Source of the DNA: Paraburkholderia antibiotica
GTDB taxonomy: Bacteria; Pseudomonadota; Gammaproteobacteria; Burkholderiales; Burkholderiaceae
NCBI RefSeq assembly: GCF_012927125.1
Contig: NZ_JABBFZ010000032.1
Coordinates: 1 to 45,092 of the forward strand
Direction of reading: 5' to 3'
Length of the DNA: 45,092 bases
The notes below the pieces were generated by a model. The model searched no databases. It saw only the letters and a program-made list of their open reading frames with translations, and had not been told where the DNA came from. Of this stretch, positions 15,740 through 23,007 are shown piece by piece (the first letter of the stretch is position 1; every line of letters begins with the position of its first letter). A program made the position numbers and the translations under genes.

Positions 15740-16266
15740 TGGGAGGAGGGCTGAACTCCTGGCGCGTTGCTCTGGTCTTTGCGATAGCCTTGTCTCCGTT
15801 TTTTTGCGACGTGGCATACGCTTACCGGTCGGAGGGTAAGGTGATGGCGCCCACCACATGCCGTTTCCTGAAGAGTATGGAATTTGAGTTGCCGTTCAAT
15901 ACGACGTCGCTATCGAACGAAAATCTGCAAGAAATCGAAATGGCCGTGAAAGATGCAAAGAAATGGCCTCCGCCCGCTATCGGGATTCAGGCGACCGTGA
16001 CGGCCGGCGCATATATTGGAGAACATGATCTGGATGTGTTGCAGAAGAACCGTGGCGAGGCGGTGGAAGCCTACCTGAGGAAGCTTGGTATCCCAAGTGA
16101 AAATATCTATGTCGATCCTGTAATCATGACGGACGATTTTTTGGTGAAACGTACTGACGGTGAACTTGCTGTTCGGCAAGTCGAGATTGAGCTAGCCCCG
16201 ATTTGCAAGGGTAGTTGTCAATGGATGTGTGGCGATCCACGGCCCAAACAGGATGAGGAAGAGTGA
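15739..16266 (+). CDS. Exported protein, possible immunity protein of the metallopeptidase
   Basis: A 175-residue protein with an N-terminal signal peptide (hydrophobic VALVFAIALSPFF, likely cleavage after VAYA, about residue 28). The mature part has an OmpA-like flavour: TAGAYIGEHDLDVLQKNRGEAVEAYLRKLGI (about 88-118) resembles the peptidoglycan-binding N-x2-L-S-x2-RA-x2-V region but lacks its exact key residues. Two Cys lie near the C-terminus (ICKGSCQWMC). Its start overlaps the metallopeptidase stop by one base (TAATG). A periplasmic protein translated together with a toxin-like protease is the usual arrangement for an immunity protein. It could instead be an OmpA-like accessory of the secretion apparatus. 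Confidence 0.6.
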   Translation: MGGGLNSWRVALVFAIALSPFFCDVAYAYRSEGKVMAPTTCRFLKSMEFELPFNTTSLSNENLQEIEMAVKDAKKWPPPAIGIQATVTAGAYIGEHDLDVLQKNRGEAVEAYLRKLGIPSENIYVDPVIMTDDFLVKRTDGELAVRQVEIELAPICKGSCQWMCGDPRPKQDEEE

Positions 16267-16283
16267 GTGAGGGGCGGGGCGGC

Positions 16284-16383
16284 GAGATGAGCGTCATCCC
16301 GCTATGCGCCGGGCGGCCGTGAAGTCAGCGGCCGTCACCGACCCGCGCAACGGCACGGGCACCAAAACGGTCCTGAGCGAAAT
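16284..16383 (+). pseudogene. Second IS256-family transposase fragment
   Basis: About 100 bases closely match 13441-13547 in the same orientation, sharing CGGCACGGGCACCAA, CTATGCGCC and GCCGTGAAG with only scattered differences. Translation gives pieces equivalent to the relic's HHPGYAPGAVKP and NGTGTKTV. It is too short to function. With the relic at 13292-13895 it brackets the effector module. Confidence 0.75.
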
Positions 16384-16404
16384 CGTTGTGGTCGCCGACG
16401 CACA

Positions 16405-16429
16405 AAGAAAGCCCCGCCGGGGCTTTCTT
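16405..16429 (-). terminator. Terminator downstream of the MFS gene
   Basis: An 11-bp stem (AAGAAAGCCCC / GGGGCTTTCTT) with a 3-base loop lies 15 bases beyond the stop of the minus-strand MFS gene. The T-run on the minus strand is short, so termination may be partial. Confidence 0.6.
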
Positions 16430-16443
16430 ATCCGCGCTCCCGC

Positions 16444-17763
16444 TTATTTATTCACCATCCTGGCCGGCACGCTAATCGCCAGCAACCCACCCAGCACCAT
16501 AAACGCCGCCAGCATATACATCCCCGAATCGTTAGCCGCGGTAGCCTGCTTTAACCAGCCCACCGCATAAGGGCTCAGAAAGCCGGCAAGATTTCCGATC
16601 GAGTTGATCATCGCAATCCCCGCTGCCGCACCGGTCCCCGCGAGAATCGCCGTCGGCAGACTCCAGAACAACGGCAGGGTAGTGAGGATGCCCATCGTCG
16701 CGAGCGTCAAGCCGGTCATCGCCAGCACGGTGTTATGCGCCCACACGACGGAAAGCACGAGCCCGACCGCGCCCAGAAACGCCGGCAATGCAATATGCCA
16801 CCTGCGCTCGCGTGAGCGATCCGCACTGCGCGCGACAAACACCATCGCTACCACCGCCGCCGCAAACGGCACCGCCGACAGCAAGCCGATCGCAAACGCA
16901 TCGGTGACGCCGGTCGATTTGATGATCGTCGGCAGCCAGAAGCTCACGCCATACAGCCCCATCACGAACGAAAAGTACGTGAGGCTCAGCATCAACACGC
17001 GCCCACTCGTGAACACTTCGCGGATCGGCATATCGTGCTTGGTCGCTTCTTCCGCCGACACCTGGCTCTCGAGCAATTGCTGCTCTTCCTTCGTCAGCCA
17101 CTTGGCCTTCGAAATCCGGTCGTCGAGCATCACGAACACGACGATCCCGACAAGTACCGAAGGAATCCCTTCGAGCAGAAACAGCCACTGCCAGCCATGC
17201 CAGCCGTTCGTGCCATCGAAGTTCTTCAGGATGTACCCCGACACCGGTCCGCCGATCACACCCGACAGCGCAATCGCCGTCATGAACCAGGTCGTCATCC
17301 GTCCGCGCCGATGCGCCGGATACCAGTAGGTCAGATACAGAATGATGCCGGGGAAGAACCCGGCCTCGGCGAGCCCGAGCAGGAAGCGCATCACGTAGAA
17401 CATCGTCGGCGTGGTGACTAACATCGTCAGCATCGAGATCACGCCCCACGAAATCATGATCCGCGCGATCCATACGCGCGCGCCGACCTTGTGCAAGATG
17501 ACGTTGCTCGGCACTTCGAAGATGAAATAGCCGATAAAGAAAATCCCCGCGCCGAAGCCGTACACGGCATCGCTCAGGCCGAGGTCCGCGCTCATCCCCA
17601 GCTTCGCGAAGCCGACGTTCACGCGGTCCAGATACGCGACGATGTAGCAGAGCATCAACAGCGGCGCGAGCCGCCATGTGACCTTGCGATAGGTCGCCTC
17701 CTCGAAGGTCGACGGCGGCGTGCCGGCGCCGGGATGGCGAAGCGGATCTGCGGGACTAGCCAT
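16444..17763 (-). CDS. MFS transporter, anion:cation symporter (ACS) family
   Basis: A 439-residue inner-membrane transporter with about 12 hydrophobic segments in two halves, an ACS-type N-terminus (CYIVAYLDRVNVGFAK at about 37-52) and LLGLAEAGFFPGIILYLTYWYP (about 118-139), typical of the family that imports organic acids such as phthalate, tartrate, galactonate or 4-hydroxyphenylacetate. I start at 17763 because an AGAGGAGA ribosome site precedes it and the family N-terminus follows; the frame is open further upstream but without support. It is the last gene of a minus-strand cluster after an aldehyde dehydrogenase and a short-chain dehydrogenase, so it probably imports the substrate they act on. 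The substrate is not determinable from sequence. Confidence 0.9.
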   Translation of the reverse strand: MASPADPLRHPGAGTPPSTFEEATYRKVTWRLAPLLMLCYIVAYLDRVNVGFAKLGMSADLGLSDAVYGFGAGIFFIGYFIFEVPSNVILHKVGARVWIARIMISWGVISMLTMLVTTPTMFYVMRFLLGLAEAGFFPGIILYLTYWYPAHRRGRMTTWFMTAIALSGVIGGPVSGYILKNFDGTNGWHGWQWLFLLEGIPSVLVGIVVFVMLDDRISKAKWLTKEEQQLLESQVSAEEATKHDMPIREVFTSGRVLMLSLTYFSFVMGLYGVSFWLPTIIKSTGVTDAFAIGLLSAVPFAAAVVAMVFVARSADRSRERRWHIALPAFLGAVGLVLSVVWAHNTVLAMTGLTLATMGILTTLPLFWSLPTAILAGTGAAAGIAMINSIGNLAGFLSPYAVGWLKQATAANDSGMYMLAAFMVLGGLLAISVPARMVNK

Positions 17764-17981
17764 GAATGCGTCTCCTCTTTTCTTTTGAATTGAAGTACCG
17801 ACGTCGGTCGATTCTAGCCGCGACCGGTCTTTTGCACGACGAATCAATAACGGGGGAAAACACTGAGTTCGCGCTGACTGCGCATTGACTGCGCATGTGT
17901 CGTGAGCGAAGGGGGCATCCAACGCCCCCTCAACCCAACGCGCGCGCAGCGCAGCTTCACTGCTACTTCACTTCATGCGTC

Positions 17982-18017
17982 GCTACATGTGCTGCTGCAT
18001 GTGCCGCTGCATGTGCT
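17982..18017. repeat. Three tandem 12-base repeats
   Basis: GCTACATGTGCT, GCTGCATGTGCC and GCTGCATGTGCT follow one another just past the stop of the SDR gene (minus strand). A short slippage-type repeat in the SDR-MFS spacer, with no evident function. Confidence 0.7.
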
Positions 18018-18018
18018 T

Positions 18019-18777
18019 CTATACGCAGCGCCCGCCATCCACTTCGAGGCACACGCCGGTAATGAATTCCGCCTCGTCGGACGCGAGATACAGCGCGGCA
18101 TTCGCAATATCCTGCGGCGTCGAAAATCGACCGAGCGGAATGCCGGCCAGAAATTTCTGCCGGTTCTGCGGCGTATCCTCGACGCCCATGAACTCGGATA
18201 GCAGCGCGGTTTCGCCGATCACCGGATTCACGCAGTTCACGCGAATCCGCTCCGGCCCGAGCTCGACCGCAAGCGACTTGCTCGCGACGATCACCGCGCC
18301 CTTGCTGCCGTTGTACCAGACGAGGCCCGGGCGCGGCCGCACACCCGCCGTCGACGCGATATTGATGAAGCTGCCGCCGCCTTGCTCGCGGAAATACGGC
18401 ACGAACTCCTGCACGCTCCAGTAGATGCTCTTTACGTTCACCGCATAGACGCGGTCGAACTCGGCCTCGCTCACTTCGAGCACCGGCTTGTTGCGATGCG
18501 TGGTGCCCGCGTTGTTGACGACGATCTGCACGCTGCCGAAATCGTCGAGCGCGGCTTCGCGCAGCGCGCGCCAATCATCGCGTTGCGCGACGTTGCCCGC
18601 CACCGCGATCGCCTTGCCGCCCGCCAGCGCGATCTCGCTCGCGACGCGTTCGGCGGCCGGCCCATTGAGGTCGTTGACCACGACGTTCGCGCCTTCGCGC
18701 GCAAAGGTCTTCGCGATGCCTTCGCCGAAACCCGAACCGCCGCCCGTGACGATGGCCGTTTTACCTGTCAAGCGCAT
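18019..18777 (-). CDS. Short-chain dehydrogenase/reductase (SDR), classical type
   Basis: A 252-residue NAD(P)-dependent oxidoreductase. Visible motifs are the Rossmann glycine signature TGGGSGFGEG (about 10-19), an acidic residue after beta-2 (VVNDLNG, suggesting NAD preference), NNAG (about 88-91), the catalytic Ser in NIASTAG, Tyr and Lys in YNGSK (about 153-157), and the C-terminal TG..LEVDGG. I start at 18777: a GGAGAC ribosome site precedes the ATG and MRLTGKTAIVTGG is the expected N-terminus. It lies between the aldehyde dehydrogenase (upstream) and the MFS transporter (downstream) on the same strand. It probably oxidises an alcohol or hydroxy-acid intermediate in the same catabolic route. 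Confidence 0.92.
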   Translation of the reverse strand: MRLTGKTAIVTGGGSGFGEGIAKTFAREGANVVVNDLNGPAAERVASEIALAGGKAIAVAGNVAQRDDWRALREAALDDFGSVQIVVNNAGTTHRNKPVLEVSEAEFDRVYAVNVKSIYWSVQEFVPYFREQGGGSFINIASTAGVRPRPGLVWYNGSKGAVIVASKSLAVELGPERIRVNCVNPVIGETALLSEFMGVEDTPQNRQKFLAGIPLGRFSTPQDIANAALYLASDEAEFITGVCLEVDGGRCV

Positions 18778-18946
18778 GTTGTCTCCGTTGTTCGTGATGG
18801 ATAGAGCGATGCGTTGTTGCGTGTCGCGTGATGCATGCACGGCTCGCGTCGATTGCACTGAGCGTGCTGAGCTGGTTGCTCGTGCTGCTCGCGTTGCTGG
18901 CAAACCGAGCCAAGCCGAGCCGCGCCGTACTGTGCCGTGCGATCCG

Positions 18947-20386
18947 CTAGCCGTGCCGGATCGCGATCGTCTTCAGCACCGTGAAGCCGTACAGCGCCTC
19001 GAAGCCTTTCTCGCGGCCATGCCCCGAATGCCTGACGCCGCCGAACGGCAACTCGACGCCGCCGCCCGCGCCATAGTTGTTGATGAACACCTGGCCCGAG
19101 CGCACGCGTCGCGCGAGCCGCATCTGACGCGCGCCGTCGCGAGTCCAGATGCCGGCGACGAGTCCGTACTGCGTGCCGTTCGCGAGCGCGAGCGCCTCGT
19201 CTTCGTCGCGAAACGACATCGCGGCAAGCACCGGGCCGAACACTTCCTCGCGCGCGAGGCGGTGGTTCGCGGGCACGTCGCGCAGCAACGTGGGGGCCTG
19301 ATAGAAGCCGCTTTCGGGCGCTTCGGGAATCACTTCACCGTGCGCGGCCATCGTGATGCCGTCGTGCTGCGCATCCGATAGAAAATCCCACACGCGTTGC
19401 TGCTGCTTCGCGCTGATCAGCGGCCCGCAGTCGAGATCGGCTTGCGACGGTCCGACACGCAGCGCCTGGAACGCATTGCTGAGCCGGTCGAGCAGCGGTT
19501 CGTAAATTGCCCGGTCGATCAGCACGCGGCTGCCCGCCGAGCAGGTTTGTCCGGCGTTCTGCACGATCGCGGCGATCAGCACCGGCAGCGCGGCCTCGAG
19601 ATCGGCGTCGGCGAACACGATTTGCGGCGACTTGCCGCCGAGTTCGAGCGTGACCGGCACGTGGTTTTCGGCGGCCATCTGCGTGACGAGCTTGCCGGTG
19701 TCGGGCGAGCCGGTGAACGAGATGTGATCGATGCCCGGATGACGCGCGAGCGCCGCGCCCGCTTCGTGTCCGTAGCCGGTCACGATGTTCAGCGCGCCCG
19801 GCGGCAGGCCGGCCTCAGCGGCGAGTTCGGCGACGCGCAGCACGGAGAGGCACGCGTCCTCGGCCGGTTTGACGACGCACGCGTTGCCGGTCGCGAGCGC
19901 CGCGCCGACGCTGCGTCCGAAAATCTGCATCGGATAATTCCACGGCACGATGTGGCCGGTCACGCCGTGCGGCTCGCGGATCGTCAGCACCGTGTAGCCC
20001 GCCTGATAGGGCAGCGTTTCGCCGTGCAGCTTGTCGGCCGCGCCGGCGTAGAACTCGAAATAGCGGGTGAGGGCGGCGGCGTCGGCGCGCGCCTGCCTGA
20101 GCGGCTTGCCGGTGTCGCGCGCTTCGAGTTGCGCGAGGTCTTCCTGGCGCGCGGCGACCAGCATCGATAGCCGGTACAGCACGCGGCCGCGCTCGGCGGC
20201 GCTCAGCGCGCCCCATGCGCCGTCGAACGCGCGGCGCGCCGCGTGCACGGCCGTGTCGATATCGGCCTCGGTGCCGCGCGCGATGCGCGTGAACGGCTGG
20301 CCGTCCGACGGATCGAGCACGGCGATCGTGTCGCCGCCGGATGCGGCGCACCACTCGCCGCCGATGAAATGCCGGGCTTCTTCCAT
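18947..20386 (-). CDS. NAD(P)-dependent aldehyde dehydrogenase
   Basis: A 479-residue member of the ALDH superfamily. It has the cofactor loop HIVPWNYPMQIF, FTGSPDTG, the general base Glu in TLELGGKSP and the nucleophile in NAGQTCSAGSR. The C-terminal FGGVRHSGHGREKG is typical of betaine-aldehyde/semialdehyde-type ALDHs. An AAGGAG ribosome site precedes the ATG at 20386. It is the first gene of the minus-strand ALDH-SDR-MFS cluster, so it likely finishes an alcohol-to-acid oxidation of an imported compound. It differs clearly from the ExaC-like ALDH at 271-1797. The substrate is unknown. Confidence 0.92.
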   Translation of the reverse strand: MEEARHFIGGEWCAASGGDTIAVLDPSDGQPFTRIARGTEADIDTAVHAARRAFDGAWGALSAAERGRVLYRLSMLVAARQEDLAQLEARDTGKPLRQARADAAALTRYFEFYAGAADKLHGETLPYQAGYTVLTIREPHGVTGHIVPWNYPMQIFGRSVGAALATGNACVVKPAEDACLSVLRVAELAAEAGLPPGALNIVTGYGHEAGAALARHPGIDHISFTGSPDTGKLVTQMAAENHVPVTLELGGKSPQIVFADADLEAALPVLIAAIVQNAGQTCSAGSRVLIDRAIYEPLLDRLSNAFQALRVGPSQADLDCGPLISAKQQQRVWDFLSDAQHDGITMAAHGEVIPEAPESGFYQAPTLLRDVPANHRLAREEVFGPVLAAMSFRDEDEALALANGTQYGLVAGIWTRDGARQMRLARRVRSGQVFINNYGAGGGVELPFGGVRHSGHGREKGFEALYGFTVLKTIAIRHG

Positions 20387-20524
20387 GCATGCTCCTTGAA
20401 GGTGGCGCGCGGCCGGCGTGCGGCGGCGCGGATTCGAAGGGGAGACACAAAACTGGAAACGCTAGCGAGCGTCGTCGGACGATTATCGCGCCGATCCGAC
20501 ACGGGATGCCACCGGTCGATTGGC

Positions 20525-20530
20525 TATAAT
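20525..20530 (+). promoter_or_regulatory. -10 element of the inorganic pyrophosphatase promoter
   Basis: A perfect TATAAT in GGCTATAATGGCG sits about 160 bases upstream of the pyrophosphatase start. No good -35 hexamer lies at the right distance, so this is a partial call. Confidence 0.5.
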
Positions 20531-20690
20531 GGCGCATTCCGCACGGTCCGGTGCGCGGCCTCATCGTTGGGGCCAGTGGGTTTCAGGGCTCGACAGTCGA
20601 CGTTCGCGGTTCGCGAGCCGTCTGCATCGTGTCCGCCGCCCCGCGCGCCGTTCGCCGCATTCCGACTTCCATCCCGTTCAGAGAGCGCTC

Positions 20691-21218
20691 ATGAGCTTCA
20701 ATCACGTTCCCGCAGGCAAAGACCTTCCGCACGATTTCAACGTCATCATCGAAATCCCGGCGCAAAGCGACCCGGTGAAGTACGAAGCCGACAAGGATAT
20801 GGGCCTGCTCGTCGTCGACCGTTTTATCGGCACCGGCATGCGCTATCCGGCCAACTACGGCTTCATCCCGCAGACGCTGTCGGGCGACGGCGACCCGGTC
20901 GACGTGCTGGTGATCACGCCGTTCCCGCTGCTGGCCGGCTCGGTCGTGCGTGCTCGCGCACTCGGCATGCTGCAGATGACCGACGAATCGGGCGTCGACG
21001 CGAAGCTGATCGCCGTGCCGCACGACAAGATCTGCCCGATGACGGCAAACCTGAAGTCGGTCGACGACGTGCCGGCTTACCTGAAGGACCAGATCAAGCA
21101 CTTCTTCGAGCAATACAAGGCGCTCGAGAAGGGCAAGTGGGTGAAGGTCGAAGGCTGGGCGGACGTCGATGCCGCGCACAAGGAAATCAGCGAAGGCGTC
21201 GCGAACTACAAGAAGTAA
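20691..21218 (+). CDS. ppa: Inorganic pyrophosphatase (family I)
   Basis: A 175-residue soluble enzyme that hydrolyses pyrophosphate to two phosphates and so drives nucleotide and polymer synthesis. The length is the bacterial standard. Seen are the substrate-site Glu/Lys region (VIIEIPAQSDPVKYE), RYPANYGFIPQT, and the metal-binding DGDPVDVLV motif with its three Asp, followed by DKICP. The start at 20691 gives the family N-terminus MSFNHVPAGKDLP; the longer frame upstream is leader sequence. It is transcribed alone, from a promoter with a TATAAT near 20525 to a strong terminator at 21267. Confidence 0.97.
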   Translation: MSFNHVPAGKDLPHDFNVIIEIPAQSDPVKYEADKDMGLLVVDRFIGTGMRYPANYGFIPQTLSGDGDPVDVLVITPFPLLAGSVVRARALGMLQMTDESGVDAKLIAVPHDKICPMTANLKSVDDVPAYLKDQIKHFFEQYKALEKGKWVKVEGWADVDAAHKEISEGVANYKK

Positions 21219-21266
21219 GCGTGCCGCGGGTCGATTAGCCCGCTGGCGCCACAGCGTCAAAAGCAC

Positions 21267-21307
21267 GAAAAAAACCGCGCGAGCCCGCAAGGGCCGCGCG
21301 GTTTTTC
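21267..21307. terminator. Bidirectional intrinsic terminator
   Basis: A GC-rich stem (AACCGCGCG / CGCGCGGTT) is flanked by an A-run on the left and TTTTT on the right. It can therefore end both the ppa transcript (plus) and the convergent AidA-like transcript (minus). Confidence 0.9.
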
Positions 21308-21359
21308 GTTATGAGCCGAAGGCTGCGAAACCGCTCTGCCGGTTTCGCGCGACGCCCGC

Positions 21360-21935
21360 TTAGGCCACCGTGATGGTCGGATCCCACCAGAAGTAGCCGT
21401 ACAGGTCTTGCCGCTGGCCGTCGTCCGACAGCGTGTACAGCGCGAAGCACACGCCGAAGCCTTCCGTGCCGCTCTGGCGGACCGTCGCTTCGAGCACCGA
21501 GAAGTTCGTCGGCACGTGCAGCGCCGGCAGGCCGTCGCGGGTGTCCGAGTTCGGATTCGGCTGGACCGCTTCCTTCTTCACGTACACGTTCGCATTGAAC
21601 TGGTTGAAGACGTCGGTGCCCGAAAACTTCTGGATCTTGTAGATGATCACGGCATCGTTCGCGTTGTTGTATGCCGACGTGCCGACGAAGCGCACCGAAT
21701 CTTCGACGTAAGCGCGGAAGCTCAGATCGCCGGTGCCCTGGCCGCTGATAATGCCGCGCGAACCCGTGCAGATCATGAATTTATTGCTGTGATCGAGACC
21801 GGTCGGAGCGTTTTTATCCTGACTCGGCGTGCGGCTCGGGCTGCTTTTATTCCAGTAATTCTTGATGGTTTCCGTGTCGATAACCGTGAGGATGTCGATT
21901 TTCTGCGCAGCCGCCAACAATTTAACGTCGCTCAT
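21360..21935 (-). CDS. AidA/PixA-family inclusion body protein (copy 1)
   Basis: A 191-residue soluble protein of the AidA/PixA family, which includes quorum-sensing-controlled AidA of Burkholderia/Ralstonia and the PixA inclusion-body protein of Xenorhabdus. Family features seen are the N-terminal IDILTVIDTETIK, a central SVRFVGTSAYNNANDAVIIYKIQKF, and the C-terminal FALYTLSDDGQRQDLYGYFWWDPTI. I start at 21935, preceded by GGAGA, because the family begins with MSDVKLLAAAQ; the longer frame is unsupported. Two dyads lie in its upstream region (21977-21999 and 22011-22042). A second, diverged copy lies 220 bases upstream on the same strand. The biochemical role is unknown. Confidence 0.88.
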   Translation of the reverse strand: MSDVKLLAAAQKIDILTVIDTETIKNYWNKSSPSRTPSQDKNAPTGLDHSNKFMICTGSRGIISGQGTGDLSFRAYVEDSVRFVGTSAYNNANDAVIIYKIQKFSGTDVFNQFNANVYVKKEAVQPNPNSDTRDGLPALHVPTNFSVLEATVRQSGTEGFGVCFALYTLSDDGQRQDLYGYFWWDPTITVA

Positions 21936-21976
21936 TTGCAATCTCCGTCTCGTGTGATTTTCAATCGGGAACATCT

Positions 21977-22042
21977 CGGTGCACGTTCTGCGTGCACCGG
22001 TAATGTCCTCTTATTTCGCAGATTGCGTACCTAGCGAAATAA
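21977..22042 (-). promoter_or_regulatory. Two dyads upstream of AidA-like copy 1
   Basis: CGGTGCACG-N5-CGTGCACCG (21977-21999) and TTATTTCGC-N14-GCGAAATAA (22011-22042) are both perfect inverted repeats between the two AidA-like genes. The first probably lies in the 5' leader and the second could be an operator. Neither matches the CepR-type lux box CTGT-N8-ACAG that I looked for. Confidence 0.45.
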
Positions 22043-22154
22043 ATAGGTTGACACTGCGAGTCGCTATGCAGGGAGATTAAATATTAAAATCAATTAAAAA
22101 TGCGGCGAGAATATCGTGTTTTAGCGATTCACTAAACAGGCGTGTAAAAGCCGG

Positions 22155-22721
22155 TTATTCCAGGTGGGTGCGGTGCGGCGGCTCAACGGTTGCGCTCAGG
22201 CGGCAGCGGTAATAGCCGTACAGCCGCTGGGTCTGGCCGTCGTCGGACAATGTATAAAGCGCGAATTTAAAATCGATGTGTTGTGTGCCGTAATCCTGGA
22301 TTCTGGAATTGAGGTGTGAGAAATGGGACGTGGTTTCAATGGCGGGTAAGCCGTCGTAATTTTCCGAATCAGGATTCGGCTCAACCGAGCATCTTCTTGT
22401 CACAAATTTCTGTCTGAACGGATGAAATATATGGGATCGGCCGGATGGATGTGCGTTATATAAAATAACGGCGTCGTTTGAATTATGGGTGGCGGATGTT
22501 CCTGTCAATGAAATGGCATCGCCGGTTTTTGCTTCAAACTTCAGTTTTCCAGAGTTGCTGCATAAACCGGCGCCAATCAGAAACAGGTGGTCCGGTTTGA
22601 TGGCGGTGGGATGTAAAACGTCCGGATTAGGTTCGTAACTATGCTTGATGTATTGCGTATCGATTACGGCTAGCAGATTAATCGTGCGTGAAAGCGGCGG
22701 GGTGGCAGTGACGGATTCCAT
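22155..22721 (-). CDS. AidA/PixA-family inclusion body protein (copy 2)
   Basis: A 188-residue paralogue of the gene at 21360-21935. Shared landmarks are INLLAVIDTQYIKH, ISLTGTSATHNSNDAVILYN, EPNPDSENYDGLPA and FALYTLSDDGQTQRLYGYYRC. The two copies are clearly diverged and both lack signal peptides. G+C is lower here than in flanking core genes. I start at 22721 with AAAGGTG upstream; an in-frame ATG about 18 codons earlier would add a basic stretch not seen in the family. It has its own upstream region and is separated from copy 1 by the dyad-rich spacer, so the two may be separately controlled. Confidence 0.85.
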   Translation of the reverse strand: MESVTATPPLSRTINLLAVIDTQYIKHSYEPNPDVLHPTAIKPDHLFLIGAGLCSNSGKLKFEAKTGDAISLTGTSATHNSNDAVILYNAHPSGRSHIFHPFRQKFVTRRCSVEPNPDSENYDGLPAIETTSHFSHLNSRIQDYGTQHIDFKFALYTLSDDGQTQRLYGYYRCRLSATVEPPHRTHLE

Positions 22722-23007
22722 GGGACACCTTTTGCGGTTATGTCGCGCTCGGAAGAAGGATGGGATTTCGATCATGCAGATGCGTCGGCACGCGTATCGA
22801 TAAGAACGCCGAATGCGGGTCGCGGTCAAGAGGCAAAGGCAGGGATTAAGGAAGGGGCGTGCTCGCATAACCCGAATGCATCGCCGCGATGAACCGAACG
22901 CATTTTTATATTTAGGTAGAAACCCTTATCATTCGCCGCACCCTATCGCGCGTACAACCAATTCACGCATCTTCGCGCGCCCATCAATTCATACACGCAC
23001 TGTCCGG

